Assembly: GCF_003569005.1 (NCBI RefSeq) | Contig: NZ_BCUR01000004.1 | Coordinates: forward strand, 1,452,003 to 1,516,002 | Source of the DNA: Vibrio superstes | Lineage (GTDB): Bacteria; Pseudomonadota; Gammaproteobacteria; Enterobacterales; Vibrionaceae | Reading direction: 5' to 3' | Length of the DNA: 64,000 nt | Part shown: positions 26,674 through 34,782 of the stretch, piece by piece | How the letters are laid out: each line of letters starts with the position of its first letter | Numbering within the stretch: the stretch's first letter is position 1 | Translations under genes and position numbers: made by a program | The notes under the pieces: generated by a model | Told to the model about the DNA's origin: nothing | The model's database searches: none | What the model saw: only the letters and a program-made list of their open reading frames with translations

Positions 26674-26686
26674 AGGGTCTGTTGAC
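26674..26686. repeat. Solo end of the 283-bp MITE family
   Basis: AGGGTCTGTTGAC equals the outer 13 bases of the terminal repeats at 33296-33578. No partner end was found nearby, so it may be a remnant or chance match. Confidence 0.4.
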
Positions 26687-26720
26687 TCTAGTAATGTCAT
26701 CGTTAAATGGAACAGAAAAT

Positions 26721-27071
26721 ATGCGATTTACTCTCGCAATCTGCATGATGGTATTAGCAACCTCATTCAGTGCATTTGCAGACAATACCTGCCGAACAGA
26801 CTCTCTAGGCACAACGCGCTGTAGTGATGGCACTACTTATCGTACCGATTCATTGGGCACGGTAAGAGACAACAAAGGCAATACATGGCGCACTGACTCT
26901 TTGGGTACAGTAAGAGGCAGTGACGGAACAACTTACCGCACCGACTCATTAGGGACGGTAAGGGACAATAAAGGTAATAGCTGGCGCACAGATTCTCTGG
27001 GAACCGTTCGGGGAAGCGACGGCACTACCTGTCGAAAAGACTCTCTTGGCACGGTTAGATGCACTAAATAA
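26721..27071 (+). CDS. Exported protein of six 16-residue repeats (RTDSLGT repeats), 116 aa
   Basis: Signal peptide MRFTLAICMMVLATSFSAFA, then six repeats of the form RTDSLGTVR plus seven linker residues. Linkers alternate between DNKGN[TS]W and GSDGTTY types. Repeat 1 is flanked by Cys on both sides (CRTDSLGTTRC) and repeat 6 likewise (CRKDSLGTVRC); no other mature Cys exists, suggesting disulfides that close the array. The pattern recalls beta-flower or beta-propeller-like proteins, but I do not know its function. The ATG at 26721 is preferred because the signal peptide begins there. It precedes rmuC by 12 bp. Confidence 0.85.
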   Translation: MRFTLAICMMVLATSFSAFADNTCRTDSLGTTRCSDGTTYRTDSLGTVRDNKGNTWRTDSLGTVRGSDGTTYRTDSLGTVRDNKGNSWRTDSLGTVRGSDGTTCRKDSLGTVRCTK

Positions 27072-27083
27072 CAAGGAATTATA

Positions 27084-28685
27084 ATGACATTAACCTATGT
27101 GATTTTTGGCTTAGTGGTTCTGCTGACATCAGCAGTGGCGTATTGGGTCGCTCAGCGTCCCGTTGGGCAGTTGAAGATCGAACTGGAGCTGGCCAATGCG
27201 GAATTGGTGAATCAGTCTGAACTGGCGCAGAGTACGCAACAAAAGCTAGAGCATGCCGAAGAAGATGTGAGCGACTTAGAAGTACGCTGTGCTCAACTTG
27301 GCTCTGAATTGCAGTCTGTTCGAGTTTCAGAGCATACCTACAGAAAACAGCTGAGCGAGAGAGAACAAACCTTGCGCCAGACCTCTGAATTGCTCAGTGA
27401 AGCAAAGGTAGCGGAGAGTTCAGCAACGGCCAGTTTCAAAGCCAAATTTGAAGAACTACAGCTTGAAAGCCAAAGAAGTCAGGCACTCAACGTTGAACTT
27501 CGTGAGCTAAATGAAAAATATTCCAATGCCATGGGTAAGATTGGAGAGCTTAACACTGAGATTGAGACCAAGCAGACGCATTACGATCAGCAAATAGCAT
27601 TGCTTAAAGAGAGCAAGCAAGAACTGAGCAAAGAGTTTGAGCGTCTAGCGAATGAAATCTTAGAGCGCAAAGGTCAGGCATTTAAGCAGCTGAATACTGA
27701 AAGTATGAGTTCAATCTTGAACCCTATTCACCAGGAGCTAAGAGGCTTTAAGAGCAAGGTTGAGGATATCCATAGCAGGGAGACTGAGCAGCGCGTGCAA
27801 TTGCGCACTGAACTACAGAATCTGCAAAAGCTTAATCGAGAAATCACCGATCAAGCGGATAAGCTCACTACGGCGCTTAGAGGCGAGAAAAAAGTGCAGG
27901 GCAACTGGGGCGAATTAATGCTTGAGAATGTTCTGGATAACTCAGGGCTTCGACTTGGCACTGACTACAAACGAGAAGTGAGTATTGATAGTGAAGAGGG
28001 ACGCTTTAGACCTGATGCTATCGTTTATCTTCCGCAAAATAAGCACTTGGTTATTGATGCCAAGACCTCACTAAACGCCTATACGCGTTATGTGAATTCA
28101 GAAGATGTGAATGAGCGAGAAATTGCTCTGCGTGAACATGCCTCAGCGGTGCGCGATCGCATTAACGAGCTAGCAGCAAAAGAGTACAGCAAGCTACCGG
28201 GTCTTAACTCGCCAGAAGTGGTGATCATGTTCATTCCTATTGAATCAGCATATGTGGAAGCGTTAAAGGCGGACTCAAACTTGTTTCAGTCGGCTCTGGA
28301 GAAAAACATCCTTGTGGCCACCCCAACCACGCTACTAACTAGTCTAAACATAGTCAGACAGCTGTGGCGATTTGAAGAGCAAAACAAACATACAGCTGAG
28401 TTGGCGAACCGTGCAGAGAAGTTCTACACCAAACTCAATACGTTCCTGAATTCTATGGAAGGGGTGGGTAAGCAACTGGATAAAGCCAAAGAAACCTATG
28501 ACAGAGCACTAGGGCAATTGCATACCGGTAAGGGAAACCTTATTAAGCAAGCGTCAGAGTTTAAAGAGCTGGGCGTTGCAGTCACAAGAGAGTTGCCAGC
28601 CGAGTTAGTCGAGAAGGCGAATCTGGAGCTTGAGTACCATCATACAGCACCTGAGTTGACTGTTATTGATCACAGCAATAGCTAA
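27084..28685 (+). CDS. rmuC: DNA recombination protein RmuC, 533 aa
   Basis: RmuC limits inversions at short inverted repeats in E. coli and is thought to be a PD-(D/E)XK-type nuclease. The N-terminal segment ([20 protein letters not shown]) is a membrane anchor. Residues about 30-200 are coiled coil rich in Glu, Gln and Leu. The core has [17 protein letters not shown] near 273-289, [10 protein letters not shown] near 310 and [12 protein letters not shown] near 325, the nuclease-like D-x-K signature. Starts at ATG after AAGGAAT. Probably co-transcribed with the repeat protein upstream. Confidence 0.93.
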   Translation: MTLTYVIFGLVVLLTSAVAYWVAQRPVGQLKIELELANAELVNQSELAQSTQQKLEHAEEDVSDLEVRCAQLGSELQSVRVSEHTYRKQLSEREQTLRQTSELLSEAKVAESSATASFKAKFEELQLESQRSQALNVELRELNEKYSNAMGKIGELNTEIETKQTHYDQQIALLKESKQELSKEFERLANEILERKGQAFKQLNTESMSSILNPIHQELRGFKSKVEDIHSRETEQRVQLRTELQNLQKLNREITDQADKLTTALRGEKKVQGNWGELMLENVLDNSGLRLGTDYKREVSIDSEEGRFRPDAIVYLPQNKHLVIDAKTSLNAYTRYVNSEDVNEREIALREHASAVRDRINELAAKEYSKLPGLNSPEVVIMFIPIESAYVEALKADSNLFQSALEKNILVATPTTLLTSLNIVRQLWRFEEQNKHTAELANRAEKFYTKLNTFLNSMEGVGKQLDKAKETYDRALGQLHTGKGNLIKQASEFKELGVAVTRELPAELVEKANLELEYHHTAPELTVIDHSNS

Positions 28686-28770
28686 ACGACTAAAACCACA
28701 AACACTATACTTAAGGCAATCAGGGTCAAGGCGATTGCCTTACGAGACAACGAATAATAAAGGAATAATC

Positions 28771-29292
28771 ATGGCATCACGCGGCGTAAACAAAGTCATC
28801 ATCGTAGGAAATTTGGGTACTGACCCGGAACTGCGTCACTTCTCAAACGGCAATGCAGTCGCCAATTTTACGGTGGCAACATCTGAGACTTGGCAGGATA
28901 AAGCGACCGGTCAGCAGCGAGAAAAAACGGAGTGGCACCGCATTTCTGTAATGGGCAAGCTGGCTGAGATTGCGGGTAATCACCTGCGAAAGGGCTCTCA
29001 AGTGTATATTGAAGGGCAATTGCAAACCCGCAAGTGGCAGGATAAATCAGGCCAAGAGCGTTACACCACAGAAGTAGTCGTGCAAGGCTTCAACGGCACG
29101 ATGCAAATGCTAGGTGGCCGTCAGCAAGGCGAGCAAAGCAGTCCAGGCAATCAATATGCTGGTGGCTCAAACCAAGGCAATCAGTTTGGTTCGGGCAATG
29201 CACCTGCTAATGCACCGACTAATCCAAGTCAATCTGGCGCGCCGGGTGGGTTTACACCAAGCCCTGATGACTATGATGATATTCCGTTCTGA
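28771..29292 (+). CDS. ssb: Single-stranded DNA-binding protein, 173 aa
   Basis: OB-fold at residues about 1-115 ([54 protein letters not shown]). A flexible Gly/Gln/Asn-rich linker and the acidic tip DDYDDIPF follow, which docks partner proteins such as ExoI. The start at ATG 28771 is fixed by AAGGAAT and homology; the frame is open further upstream. The usual vibrio ssb lies beside uvrA as far as I recall, and this one follows rmuC. It differs from the common vibrio form in places ([19 protein letters not shown]), so it may be a second SSB. Confidence 0.92.
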   Translation: MASRGVNKVIIVGNLGTDPELRHFSNGNAVANFTVATSETWQDKATGQQREKTEWHRISVMGKLAEIAGNHLRKGSQVYIEGQLQTRKWQDKSGQERYTTEVVVQGFNGTMQMLGGRQQGEQSSPGNQYAGGSNQGNQFGSGNAPANAPTNPSQSGAPGGFTPSPDDYDDIPF

Positions 29293-29318
29293 CGTCATCA
29301 GTTAACCCGCAAAGATGC

Positions 29319-29349
29319 AAAAAAGCTCAATATACTGTTGAGCTTTTTT
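29319..29349 (+). terminator. Terminator of ssb
   Basis: AAAAGCTCAA and TTGAGCTTTT pair around TATACTG, followed by T-rich sequence. Confidence 0.9.
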
Positions 29350-29378
29350 ATGTCCGTTTGAGTGAGGCGTTCATTTTT

Positions 29379-29395
29379 ATTTACTACGATTGGTA
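29379..29395. repeat. Solo left end of the 160-bp MITE family, inverted
   Basis: ATTTACTACGATTGGTA is the reverse complement of the left terminus found at 52498. It lies 41 bp before the full element at 29437. Confidence 0.6.
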
Positions 29396-29436
29396 TAAGG
29401 ACACTTGTAGTCGCTAATCTTGGTATCTTGAGCTAA

Positions 29437-29596
29437 TACCAATCGTACTAATTAACTGGTCATTCTAACTTGTTAAAATGCTCGACAACGGTGTTAGAAT
29501 TTTTGATTGTAGAATAACTACTTATCGAAAAATTCTGCCTTGTTCTCGAGCATTTTTCCTGCGTTATTTCTGATCACTTACTTAGTGTGATTGGTA
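29437..29596. repeat. MITE-like element, 160 bp, full copy
   Basis: Starts TACCAATCGTACTAATTAACTGGTCA and ends TGATCACTTACTTAGTGTGATTGGTA (inverted repeats of about 25 bp with mismatches). It aligns over its whole length with 52498-52657, about 85-90% identical by eye. Internal inverted repeats (AAAATGCTCGA with TCGAGCATTTT; AGAATTTTT with AAAAATTCT) make the whole element foldable. It has no ORF. It lies between ssb and the SH3-domain gene. Confidence 0.85.
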
Positions 29597-29727
29597 CAAC
29601 ACGATGTCAGTAACGTTTGCTACTGTCGTCAATTGATAAGAACAAGATAACCATCAGCTTTATACTCTTTAGATGCTGAGTAAATACTCGGTAAAGACTC
29701 TAAGTTGATGATAAGAGAGATGTAACT

Positions 29728-30318
29728 GTGTTTGACGAAGAACTTGAAGAAGGGTGTGGCAGTATTATTGGCGATATCTTGGTTGGCTTTGGTCTGTTCT
29801 TTTTGGTGATCGGTTTTTTTAAGCTAATTTTTGCTGCCATTGAAGCCTTTTTTATTCTGCTGAGTTTCTTGTTCAATTGCATACTGTGGGTGTTCTATAA
29901 AGCGAAGTTAATATCGGGAAGGAGAAGCGGCGACCCAACGTCAGAGACAAATGATGAAGAGCTTGCCAGTTATGACGGGCGAAGCCCTTATGCCCATGGT
30001 CTAGCAGCCCTTGTGATGATAGTCGGTGGCTTATCTTTGTTTATGGGTAACGATGCGAGCAATGTTTCGGCAAATGAGCCTTATCGAGTGCATAGAGAGG
30101 TGGTTCAAACAGAGCCGGCTAAGTTACCTCTATTACAAGCAAAGGTGCTCGCGACTAAGCTCAATGCCCGCAAAGAGCCACATACAAAAGGCAAGATACT
30201 CTACAAGCTAAAACGCAACCAAACCGTTGACGTCTATATGAAACAGGGCGGCTGGTGGTTGGTCGAAGTAAATGGCGTTAGGGCTTGGGCAAGTGCCAAG
30301 TACCTGCAGGGTCAATAG
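29728..30318 (+). CDS. Membrane protein with C-terminal bacterial SH3 domain, 196 aa
   Basis: Two long hydrophobic segments at residues about 13-55 and another at about 90-108 (HGLAALVMIVGGLSLFMG). Residues about 130-195 form an SH3b domain (KVLATKLNARKEPHTKGKILYKLKRNQTVDVY, then GGWWLVEVNGVRAWASAKYL), likely periplasmic and perhaps peptidoglycan- or peptide-binding. The start is GTG at 29728 behind AAGAGAGA. Function unknown. Confidence 0.82.
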   Translation: MFDEELEEGCGSIIGDILVGFGLFFLVIGFFKLIFAAIEAFFILLSFLFNCILWVFYKAKLISGRRSGDPTSETNDEELASYDGRSPYAHGLAALVMIVGGLSLFMGNDASNVSANEPYRVHREVVQTEPAKLPLLQAKVLATKLNARKEPHTKGKILYKLKRNQTVDVYMKQGGWWLVEVNGVRAWASAKYLQGQ

Positions 30319-30357
30319 GCACTATTGCTCAACGGTATCACTGGAGAACAAAATGGA

Positions 30358-30392
30358 AACGCCCAATTTTAATCTACAAATTGGGCGTTTTT
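30358..30392. terminator. Terminator after the SH3-domain gene
   Basis: AACGCCCAATTT and AAATTGGGCGTT form a 12-bp stem around TAATCTAC with a following T-run. The A/T flanks allow it to serve the convergent aldolase-like gene too. Confidence 0.9.
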
Positions 30393-30420
30393 GTTTGAAC
30401 TGAGGTTTTCTAGGTCTTAA

Positions 30421-31497
30421 TTACGGAGCTTTGCTAGATAACCAGTCAAAAATCGCAATCAAGCGCGAATCATCAAGATTGAAAAGCGCATCACCCACAT
30501 ACCACTCGATCATAGATTGATGCGGATTGCCGGTCACTTGAGGATTTCCAAGCCAGACCCGTTGCTCTTTGGCAAGTTGGTCTCTGATCTCAACAGCGGT
30601 TTCATAGTCGAAAGGTAAGATCAGGTGAAGCATATTCGCCTGTGGCACGACAGGGTTCAAGGTGAACTGTGGAAATGCCTCGAGCAACGAATAGATTTGT
30701 TGAGTGCGACTGTATAGTGCTGGCATTTGCTCTAAACGCTGCTCAAACTGCATCGCTGCAGAAACCACATAGGGGGTTCTATGGTAAACATTACCACCTT
30801 GGCGCTGCATCCACTTTCTAGCTAGAGCGATAAAGGATTCATCTCCCAATAATATTGAGCCACCGAGTCCGCCAAGCCCCTTATAAAGCGATACATAGGT
30901 AGTATCAAAACCAGTTGCTATCTCGTGGTATGGCTTGTCATAGAAAGCGGCAGACTCCCACAGGCGAGCTCCGTCCATATGCAGGTGTATGCTGTTTTCC
31001 TTGCAGTAGGCTTTGATGGCTTGTAGCTCATCCCATGGCAGCAACTGACCACCAATCTCGCGCATAGGGAGTTCGTACAATACCGCTGACAGTTCATCAG
31101 GACAAGAGGCCAAATCATCGACCTTCCAAGGTCGATAACGGTTTCCTAAATTGAGAATATTGAAGCGCTGTTGTAGCTGAAAGTTTTGATTCTCATGACG
31201 CAAAATATGACTGGTTTCATGCATTCCAACCAGCTTGTTGCGCTTTTGTCGGCAGACTAAATCTAACACTGTCGGTTGAGTAAGCGTGCCTGTCATTACG
31301 AATAGGCCGGCTTGGTAACCGAGTAGCTTTGCTATTTTTGCCTCAAAGCTCTGAATTAAGTCCCCTTCGCCATAGACGTCGTGCTGAATATCGTTATCTT
31401 CACACCATGTTGCCATTTGAGAGAAAAGCTCGGCGGGAGTAGGCGTGTGATGGCCTGATAATATGAGATCACATTCAGCGCGTAGGTTGTTTGCCAT
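30421..31497 (-). CDS. Threonine-aldolase-like PLP enzyme (beta-eliminating lyase family), 358 aa
   Basis: Fold type I PLP enzyme. DVYGEGDLIQSFEAKIAKLLGY near residues 40-61 and FVMTGTLTQPTVLDLVC match the threonine aldolase family. HLHMDGARLWESA carries the cofactor-binding Asp, and YVSLYKGLGGLGGSILLG contains the Schiff-base Lys near residue 206. Typical reaction: cleavage of L-allo-threonine or L-threonine to glycine and acetaldehyde. It is more divergent than LtaE, so the substrate may differ. Monocistronic. Confidence 0.87.
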   Translation of the reverse strand: MANNLRAECDLILSGHHTPTPAELFSQMATWCEDNDIQHDVYGEGDLIQSFEAKIAKLLGYQAGLFVMTGTLTQPTVLDLVCRQKRNKLVGMHETSHILRHENQNFQLQQRFNILNLGNRYRPWKVDDLASCPDELSAVLYELPMREIGGQLLPWDELQAIKAYCKENSIHLHMDGARLWESAAFYDKPYHEIATGFDTTYVSLYKGLGGLGGSILLGDESFIALARKWMQRQGGNVYHRTPYVVSAAMQFEQRLEQMPALYSRTQQIYSLLEAFPQFTLNPVVPQANMLHLILPFDYETAVEIRDQLAKEQRVWLGNPQVTGNPHQSMIEWYVGDALFNLDDSRLIAIFDWLSSKAP

Positions 31498-31550
31498 GTT
31501 ACCCTTCCTTTGGTTTTAATTATTCATGCTATAGGAGTTATTAATTCGCC

Positions 31551-33185
31551 TCAACACTCTCTTTTATCAAACCAAACCTTTGCGATATTCATAAACCCGA
31601 GGCTGTTGATGTCTGTACCCCTAAGAGTGTGATGACTTTGGAAGGCAATCGACTTTTTCCATAGCGGTATGACTCTATGTTGTGTCAGATAGCGATGCTC
31701 TATTTGTGACAGTGTCTCTTTTAGGTCATCTGCATGCCTTGCTTCAGTGAGCCATTGTTGCTGTTTGAAAGGGGTGAGCAGGTTTGTGGCTGATTCACTA
31801 AGCAGCAACCAGTAATAATGGTCTAGAAACGAGTCGTCACCGACTAAGAAGTTGTTTACCCACACATCAGCGCTATGGATCTCGTTCACGTATTCGATGT
31901 TTACATCTAGACCAGAAAGATGCGTCCAGAGATGGCCTAAAGCATGACTGTTTCCTCTATATACCCTTAGCGACTTAGGAAGTTCCAAGTTAGTGTGGTC
32001 AGTTTTGTGTTCATGTTGAAATGAACGATCAAACAGTGAATCGCACAGTTGGTGTTGGCTTTGATAGTGCTTTAACAACACTTTTTCAGTTATCCCCGCC
32101 AGTGAAGCGCGCTGAATGTCATCTAAACGATGGCTTACACACAAGGCTTTAGTGCCAAGGTTGGAGGTAAGTTTTTGCTGCTTATTACCAACTAAAGTAT
32201 CAGAGTCTTGGAACTCAAACAGATGTCCTACTGACGTTTTATTGGTCTCTAAAACATGCCAAAACTCGGCAGACTTGATGATGCCGTGATTGGCAAAATA
32301 TTGCGTGTTTTTAAGTAGTGTCCATTTATCATTGGATTTAGCTCCCCAATGATAGGCTCCTGTGCCATACGGAAAGTCTGGGTCTGTAGGGTTGTCTAGA
32401 TATACAGAGGCATGGATATCAGCAATAGCGTGCAGGAAAACGGGATCGTCATAAGTAAGCGTGACTTCTAGCCATTGATGATTGACCTCAATGGATTCAA
32501 TGCTTTGATAGAGTTCGCTTGCGACTACGTCGACGCTCTTGTGCTGAAGCAGCACCTGTTTTACATGGTCTGGCGTTAGTAGTACCCCGTTATGAAAATG
32601 GACATCGGGACGGATGCGAAAGAAGTAGCTTAGACCTTCTTGATAAAACTGATGAGCAAGATGGGGCGTAAAGGTTTGAGTTGATTCATCAAAGTTAATC
32701 AAGGTATCAAACATGGCGGAGACATAAACACCCGCATTGCGGTCGGTCATGTGCATAGGATGACAATTGGGTAGTGCATAGGGCACTAACGAGACAAGTT
32801 CATCAGAGCGCTCATTTCCATCAGAGAACTCGGCCATCCATTCGGGAAGGTTTTGTTTGAATACGTTTTTATAATCGAAAATATCCGCATATCGAGAAGC
32901 CTCGTCTAGCTCCCCCTTCACCACATATGATTTGATTGCACTGCTTAATACATCGTGGAATGAGTGCACGATATGCAGCTGTGTTTTAATTCCTCTTCCT
33001 CTGCCTGGTTGCCATTTTATCCAGCCTAGATCAGAAAGGTTCTTCATTGTCTTTGCCACATTTCGAGTTGAGCAAGACATGACCCGAGCCAGTGTTTGAC
33101 TGTCTACTGTTGTCGCTTCGGTACCAAAGTAACGATCGAGCTGTTTTAAGCGATTGAGTTGAATGGTGCTGCTTGGTTTTTCCAT
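31551..33185 (-). CDS. SgrR-like transcriptional regulator with solute-binding domain, 544 aa
   Basis: Residues about 1-110 form the SgrR N-terminal winged-helix domain (TLARVMSCSTRNVAKTMKNLSDLGWIKWQPGRGRG). The rest resembles a family 5 (oligopeptide-type) solute-binding protein (LVSLVPYALPNCHPMHM, FFRIRPDVHFHNGVLLTPDHV, YGTGAYHW), with no signal peptide. In enterics SgrR senses sugar-phosphate stress and drives the small RNA SgrS. Here no SgrS-like gene was recognised in the 110 bp upstream, though a strong inverted repeat lies there at 33247-33280. Confidence 0.87.
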   Translation of the reverse strand: MEKPSSTIQLNRLKQLDRYFGTEATTVDSQTLARVMSCSTRNVAKTMKNLSDLGWIKWQPGRGRGIKTQLHIVHSFHDVLSSAIKSYVVKGELDEASRYADIFDYKNVFKQNLPEWMAEFSDGNERSDELVSLVPYALPNCHPMHMTDRNAGVYVSAMFDTLINFDESTQTFTPHLAHQFYQEGLSYFFRIRPDVHFHNGVLLTPDHVKQVLLQHKSVDVVASELYQSIESIEVNHQWLEVTLTYDDPVFLHAIADIHASVYLDNPTDPDFPYGTGAYHWGAKSNDKWTLLKNTQYFANHGIIKSAEFWHVLETNKTSVGHLFEFQDSDTLVGNKQQKLTSNLGTKALCVSHRLDDIQRASLAGITEKVLLKHYQSQHQLCDSLFDRSFQHEHKTDHTNLELPKSLRVYRGNSHALGHLWTHLSGLDVNIEYVNEIHSADVWVNNFLVGDDSFLDHYYWLLLSESATNLLTPFKQQQWLTEARHADDLKETLSQIEHRYLTQHRVIPLWKKSIAFQSHHTLRGTDINSLGFMNIAKVWFDKREC

Positions 33186-33246
33186 AATAGCGACTTAAAA
33201 GCAGAAAAGCTGGAAAGGTTAATTAATAGAATAGTTCATCTTTAAT

Positions 33247-33280
33247 GAGGATCAACAAAGGTGGGGGGATGTTGATCCTC
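33247..33280. promoter_or_regulatory. 11-bp perfect inverted repeat upstream of the SgrR-like gene
   Basis: GAGGATCAACA and TGTTGATCCTC pair around a 12-base purine-rich centre. It is 62 bp from the regulator start and 16 bp from the MITE. No T-run on either side, so an operator or RNA hairpin is more likely than a terminator. Confidence 0.5.
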
Positions 33281-33295
33281 GATTAAATCTAGTAT

Positions 33296-33578
33296 CTAGG
33301 GTCTGTTGACCTTTTGCGATTAAATTTTGCTCGACCAGAAGCCATTTAATCAAGGCGAGGGACTTGCCGCCTAGTCATCTAAGCAAAAGTCGCTCAACGA
33401 AGAGTAAATGGCTTCTGGACGAGCCCTTCTTGCCGAGCCCTTCGGGTAGCGCTTTGTTGGGCATTCCTACCGCGTTAGTCACTTTTCATGTGGAACCACC
33501 ACACCTAAAAGCGACTGCCTTGTATTAATACCCAACAAATCGCTACAAAAATAACCTCAAAAGGTCAACAGACCCTAG
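33296..33578. repeat. MITE-like element, 283 bp, with perfect 21-bp terminal inverted repeats
   Basis: The ends CTAGGGTCTGTTGACC at the left and GGTCAACAGACCCTAG at the right are perfect complements, and the match extends to 21 bp. The outer CTAG may be the target. An internal inverted pair (CTCGACCAGAAGCCATTTA and TAAATGGCTTCTGGACGAG, one mismatch) lies at about 33333-33351 and 33405-33424. There is no ORF. It sits between the SgrR-like gene and the lipoprotein gene. A solo end occurs at 26674. Confidence 0.85.
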
Positions 33579-33586
33579 CAACGAGA

Positions 33587-34279
33587 CTAAGAATCGTTGT
33601 TTTCAGGTCTCCAGCTTAATGCGCTGGCAATGCTGCCCACAACTACAGCGTCTTGCTGTTGTTGTGTTAGCTCTGGAAGCATTTGTAGAGTCATAGAACC
33701 GTTGGTTTGTGTAGCCGCAACTTCTTTACCATCGATGGTGAAGCTATAACCCAATGGTTGACCCACCTCAAATGCAGAGCCTTGCGCTTTTTTCACTGCA
33801 GCAAGTTCGACTCTAGTTCCATTTACCGTGACAAAGCCTGCTTCTTTGCTTGAGCCCATTAGGCTTTTTTCAGGTGTGATTTGGTAATGGCCTACAGACT
33901 TACCCTCTTCAGTGACATCACATTGGAATGGGTCACTGTCGGACATTGAGATTCCACCAAGAGAGAAGCTAGATTGTTCGCCACTGCATTGGATCTTCCA
34001 GTGTTGACCTTGCTTGCTATCGACACTAGCAACCATACCGCCTTCACTAGAACCAACAACGCCAAACCAACTTGATTTTGAGGCGTCTCTAGAGAATCTG
34101 CCACTGTATTGGTCTGCAATCTTAAACGTGCCTTCATCGCCAAACCCGCCAAATTTCCCATCAACCGAAATCGGTACAATAGGTTGTGCGGATACTGCGT
34201 CAGATTTCACCATTATTGCGGTAGATGCGCAGCCAAAAAGACTGCTTGCGACCAATAAACCTAGTATTAGCTTTTTCAT
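33587..34279 (-). CDS. Lipoprotein of unknown function, 230 aa
   Basis: Signal peptide with lipobox SLFGC (Cys17). The body is beta-rich with many Gly and Ser (GKFGGFGDEGTFKIADQYSG, SSWFGVVGSSEGG) and a single internal Cys pair (KIQCSGEQ and FQCDVTEEG). The C-terminus is Gln-rich. I do not recognise a domain. Stop codon lies 9 bp from the MITE at 33578. Confidence 0.78.
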   Translation of the reverse strand: MKKLILGLLVASSLFGCASTAIMVKSDAVSAQPIVPISVDGKFGGFGDEGTFKIADQYSGRFSRDASKSSWFGVVGSSEGGMVASVDSKQGQHWKIQCSGEQSSFSLGGISMSDSDPFQCDVTEEGKSVGHYQITPEKSLMGSSKEAGFVTVNGTRVELAAVKKAQGSAFEVGQPLGYSFTIDGKEVAATQTNGSMTLQMLPELTQQQQDAVVVGSIASALSWRPENNDS

Positions 34280-34430
34280 AATAGCCCTCGGAGCTGTTCT
34301 TTAGATGCAGTGAGTATATGAAACTAAAACTGGAAAAAAGAGGAAGTGCGTAAATAGAGGTGTTCTACTTTTATAGTCGATAACCAGGTTGACGACAAGA
34401 ATGTTGCTAGAGGGATTACTGCTTACAAAA

Positions 34431-34469
34431 GAAAAAGACCGAAGTGATAAACACTGCCGGTCTTTTTTG
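34431..34469. terminator. Terminator-like hairpin
   Basis: AAAGACCG and CGGTCTTT pair, with an inner AGTG/CACT stem, and T-rich sequence on both strands. No clear gene runs into it from the left; from the right it would end a minus-strand transcript covering 34528-34648. Confidence 0.75.
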
Positions 34470-34527
34470 TAGAGGTTATACATTAGGAGCTATACATAGA
34501 ACTCGAAAATTTATCCAGAGACTGTAA

Positions 34528-34648
34528 TTACTCTTTTTTCTGAGTCCAAGTGTGGAATGCGTTGCGGTGCTGCTTCTGCTGCATTCGTTGCTTATGTTTA
34601 CATTGTCGTCCAATACGAGTTCTGCGTGTGCGGCTAAGGCGGTTCATT
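34528..34648 (-). pseudogene. Possible frame-broken small basic-protein gene
   Basis: On the minus strand an ATG at 34648 opens MNRLSRTRR and then stops 7 codons on. One base earlier or later the frame continues with a Gln/Arg/His/Lys-rich stretch (RIGRQCKHKQRMQQKQ, then NAFHTWTQKKE) to a stop at 34528, followed by a terminator at 34431-34469. One extra A near 34622 would account for the break. No homologue could be checked, and the reading may be chance. Confidence 0.22.
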
Positions 34649-34782
34649 AGTTTTACCAAAATGTGTGGTCTATTACGTTATGCAACAAACAAAAGGGCGA
34701 ACAGCTGTACAATAACTGGTCACCTTTTAAGTATGTATTCAAATGTAGGATCTTTCCCAATTATTTTGCAGGAGAGATCACA

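Noticed and set aside
26780..27068. 48-bp tandem DNA repeats that could look like a CRISPR array
   Set aside because: The period is exactly 16 codons and keeps one reading frame with a signal peptide; there are no variable spacers, so it is a repeat protein.
33186..33295. SgrS-like small RNA gene
   Set aside because: No ptsG-pairing-like segment, terminator or small ORF as in enteric SgrS was seen.
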